From Rickettsiales bacterium (lineage in GTDB: Bacteria; Pseudomonadota; Alphaproteobacteria; Rickettsiales; UBA1997), in contig JAIRWJ010000034.1 of assembly GCA_031269065.1 (NCBI GenBank), positions 1-5,135 of the forward strand: 5,135 nucleotides of DNA, read 5' to 3'. Below, in pieces: positions 5,068-5,135 of this stretch. The position numbers and the translations under genes are program-made. Position 1 is the stretch's first letter; each line of letters starts with the position of its first letter. The notes below the pieces were generated by a model that was given only the letters and a program-made list of their open reading frames with translations, was not told where the DNA came from and made no database searches.

Positions 5068-5135
5068 TTAGTTCATAGAATCAAAAAGACTTAGTTGCTG
5101 ACAGTGTAATTTTTTATACTCTTTTATATTTTTTC
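5068..5135 (-). CDS. C-terminal end of a truncated gene carrying a sliding-clamp-binding motif
   Basis: One minus-strand frame is open from the right edge to TAA at 5068-5070, giving 21 codons. They end in CQQLSLFDSMN. QLSLF (5083-5097) exactly fits the bacterial beta-clamp-binding consensus QL(S/D)LF, which is commonly found at or near the C-terminus of DNA polymerases and repair proteins. The stop is followed after 20 nt by a minus-strand intrinsic terminator. Together these suggest the 3' end of a replication or repair gene lying mostly outside the window. An open frame this short can arise by chance, and the identity of the protein cannot be read from 21 residues. Confidence 0.5.
   Translation of the reverse strand, partial: KNIKEYKKLHCQQLSLFDSMN

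Overview
The window comes from an AT-rich bacterial genome. The only protein I can name is an NAD kinase. Its motif wording (GGDGS, then a glycine-rich turn ending GFMLNEF, and a C-terminus ending TLEEKVLERQF) is of the short alphaproteobacterial type. The AT bias, scarcity of Shine-Dalgarno (SD) sequences, long non-coding gaps and several orphan proteins, one apparently decaying, would suit a reduced-genome intracellular alphaproteobacterium (Rickettsiales-like). That placement is inference from one gene plus composition.

Layout, left to right. (1) 42-1745 (+): a large unrecognised protein whose frame stays open to the left edge. It has a globular N-terminal two thirds, a lysine-rich tail with two 34-residue repeats, and a short hydrophobic stretch near the C-terminus. 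(2) 1758-2471 (-): a small exported beta-rich protein, convergent with (1) and separated from it by only 12 bp. (3) 2472-2880: a 409-bp divergent region with a promoter and dyad for (2), a promoter for nadK, and a leader of about 175 nt carrying a strong GC-rich hairpin, a possible 9-codon peptide with two adjacent Trp codons, and a second hairpin just before the nadK start. (4) 2881-3675 (+): nadK, which makes NADP. (5) 3676-3904: an intergenic region whose promoter matches the nadK promoter at 23 of 28 positions. (6) 3905-4675 (+): an acidic helical protein built from a diverged tandem duplication. Its reading frame breaks near 4620, and protein-like sequence continues in other frames to about 4916. 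(7) 5013-5135: evidence for a minus-strand gene entering from the right edge. It has a 21-codon C-terminal tail containing QLSLF (the sliding-clamp-binding consensus), a stop at 5068-5070, and an intrinsic terminator whose stem pairs fully only in the minus-strand transcript.

There is no evidence that these genes form one pathway. The shared promoter architecture suggests nadK and the repeat protein are expressed under similar conditions as separate units. I see no tRNA, rRNA, CRISPR array, transposase or integrase. The best candidates for something undescribed are the structured nadK leader, the duplicated acidic protein with its broken 3' end, and the truncated gene at the right edge.
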